Assembly (NCBI RefSeq): GCF_008274695.1
Contig: NZ_VTOU01000001.1
Coordinates: 1,081,146-1,145,145 of the forward strand
Length of the DNA: 64,000 bases
Reading direction: 5' to 3'
From: Sphingomonas montanisoli
Lineage (GTDB): Bacteria > Pseudomonadota > Alphaproteobacteria > Sphingomonadales > Sphingomonadaceae
Positions within the stretch are counted from its first letter, which is position 1. The number at the start of each line of letters is the position of its first letter. This document shows positions 63,896 to 64,000 of this stretch, piece by piece. Under the pieces are notes generated by a model, which worked only from the letters and a program-made list of their open reading frames with translations, was not told the DNA's origin and ran no database searches. The position numbers and the translations under genes were made by a program.

Positions 63896-64000
63896 CGGCT
63901 AAGCGGCCATTCGGCTTCCGCCGCACAAACAGACTGTCAGGCTGGCAATCCGCGTTCCCGACAACGGCTACATTACGCGCAGTTCTCTCCCGCTTTTCGT

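Overview
The window is high-GC DNA packed with TonB-dependent receptors, an ECF sigma/FecR pair, MFS and medium-chain oxidoreductase genes, TamA/TamB and CopA/CopB. This points to an alphaproteobacterium, most likely a sphingomonad (Sphingomonadales). The lineage is inferred from gene content, codon bias and extragenic palindromes of the type common in that order; no 16S rRNA is present. Proteins are read directly from the sequence and functions come from motifs and family knowledge.

Region 1 (1-8.4 kb) is an outer-membrane uptake block: ECF sigma factor, FecR anti-sigma factor and an STN-domain TonB receptor in one operon, then a secreted S9 peptidase and a second TonB receptor on the other strand. 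Region 2 (8.6-14.3 kb) is an accessory catabolic block: a D-aminoacylase-like amidohydrolase, a COQ4-like metalloprotein, a TetR regulator, an NADPH-dependent reductase and an MFS carrier. Region 3 (14.4-22.6 kb) has a transglutaminase-like cysteine peptidase, a large Oar-like TonB receptor divergent from a LytS/LytTR two-component pair, an SDR and a potassium channel. Region 4 (22.6-26.4 kb) is a copper-resistance locus: a CueR-like MerR regulator, a textbook MerR operator, a glutaredoxin-MauE membrane protein, CopA and CopB.

Region 5 (26.4-33.5 kb) is an AraC regulator followed by a six-gene operon: alcohol dehydrogenase, SDR, VOC protein, alkyl-sulfatase-like MBL hydrolase, sulfotransferase and a flavin-binding (PNPOx) protein. 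It looks like a dedicated small-molecule pathway with sulfate-ester chemistry. Region 6 (33.6-47.7 kb) is mostly envelope and housekeeping: DUF808, tamB and tamA, YihY, a lipid-kinase/IMPase pair, stress proteins, a transglutaminase-like enzyme, DUF2231 and a sorbosone dehydrogenase lipoprotein. A tRNA-Pro(CGG) follows at 47.9 kb.

Region 7 (48-57.7 kb) holds an MFS carrier, a PnuC/NadR-kinase nicotinamide riboside salvage pair, a lower-GC island of three exported proteins (Sel1, glycine-zipper, periplasmic ClpP-like), a phytase-like autotransporter and lepA. Region 8 (57.7-64 kb) carries a composite palindromic repeat, a VOC protein, a Doc/AbrB toxin-antitoxin pair, several very small proteins, a three-gene catabolic operon (sugar isomerase, esterase, hot-dog thioesterase) and an exported beta-propeller-like protein.

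The strongest unexplained signals are these: the COQ4-like protein paired with an amidohydrolase; the sulfotransferase/alkyl-sulfatase operon whose MBL enzyme lacks the first metal histidine; the 14-bp direct repeats with 20-bp period in front of the LytTR system; the mer-like operator reused for copper genes; the lower-GC exported-protein island; and the palindrome that covers the TetR start codon.
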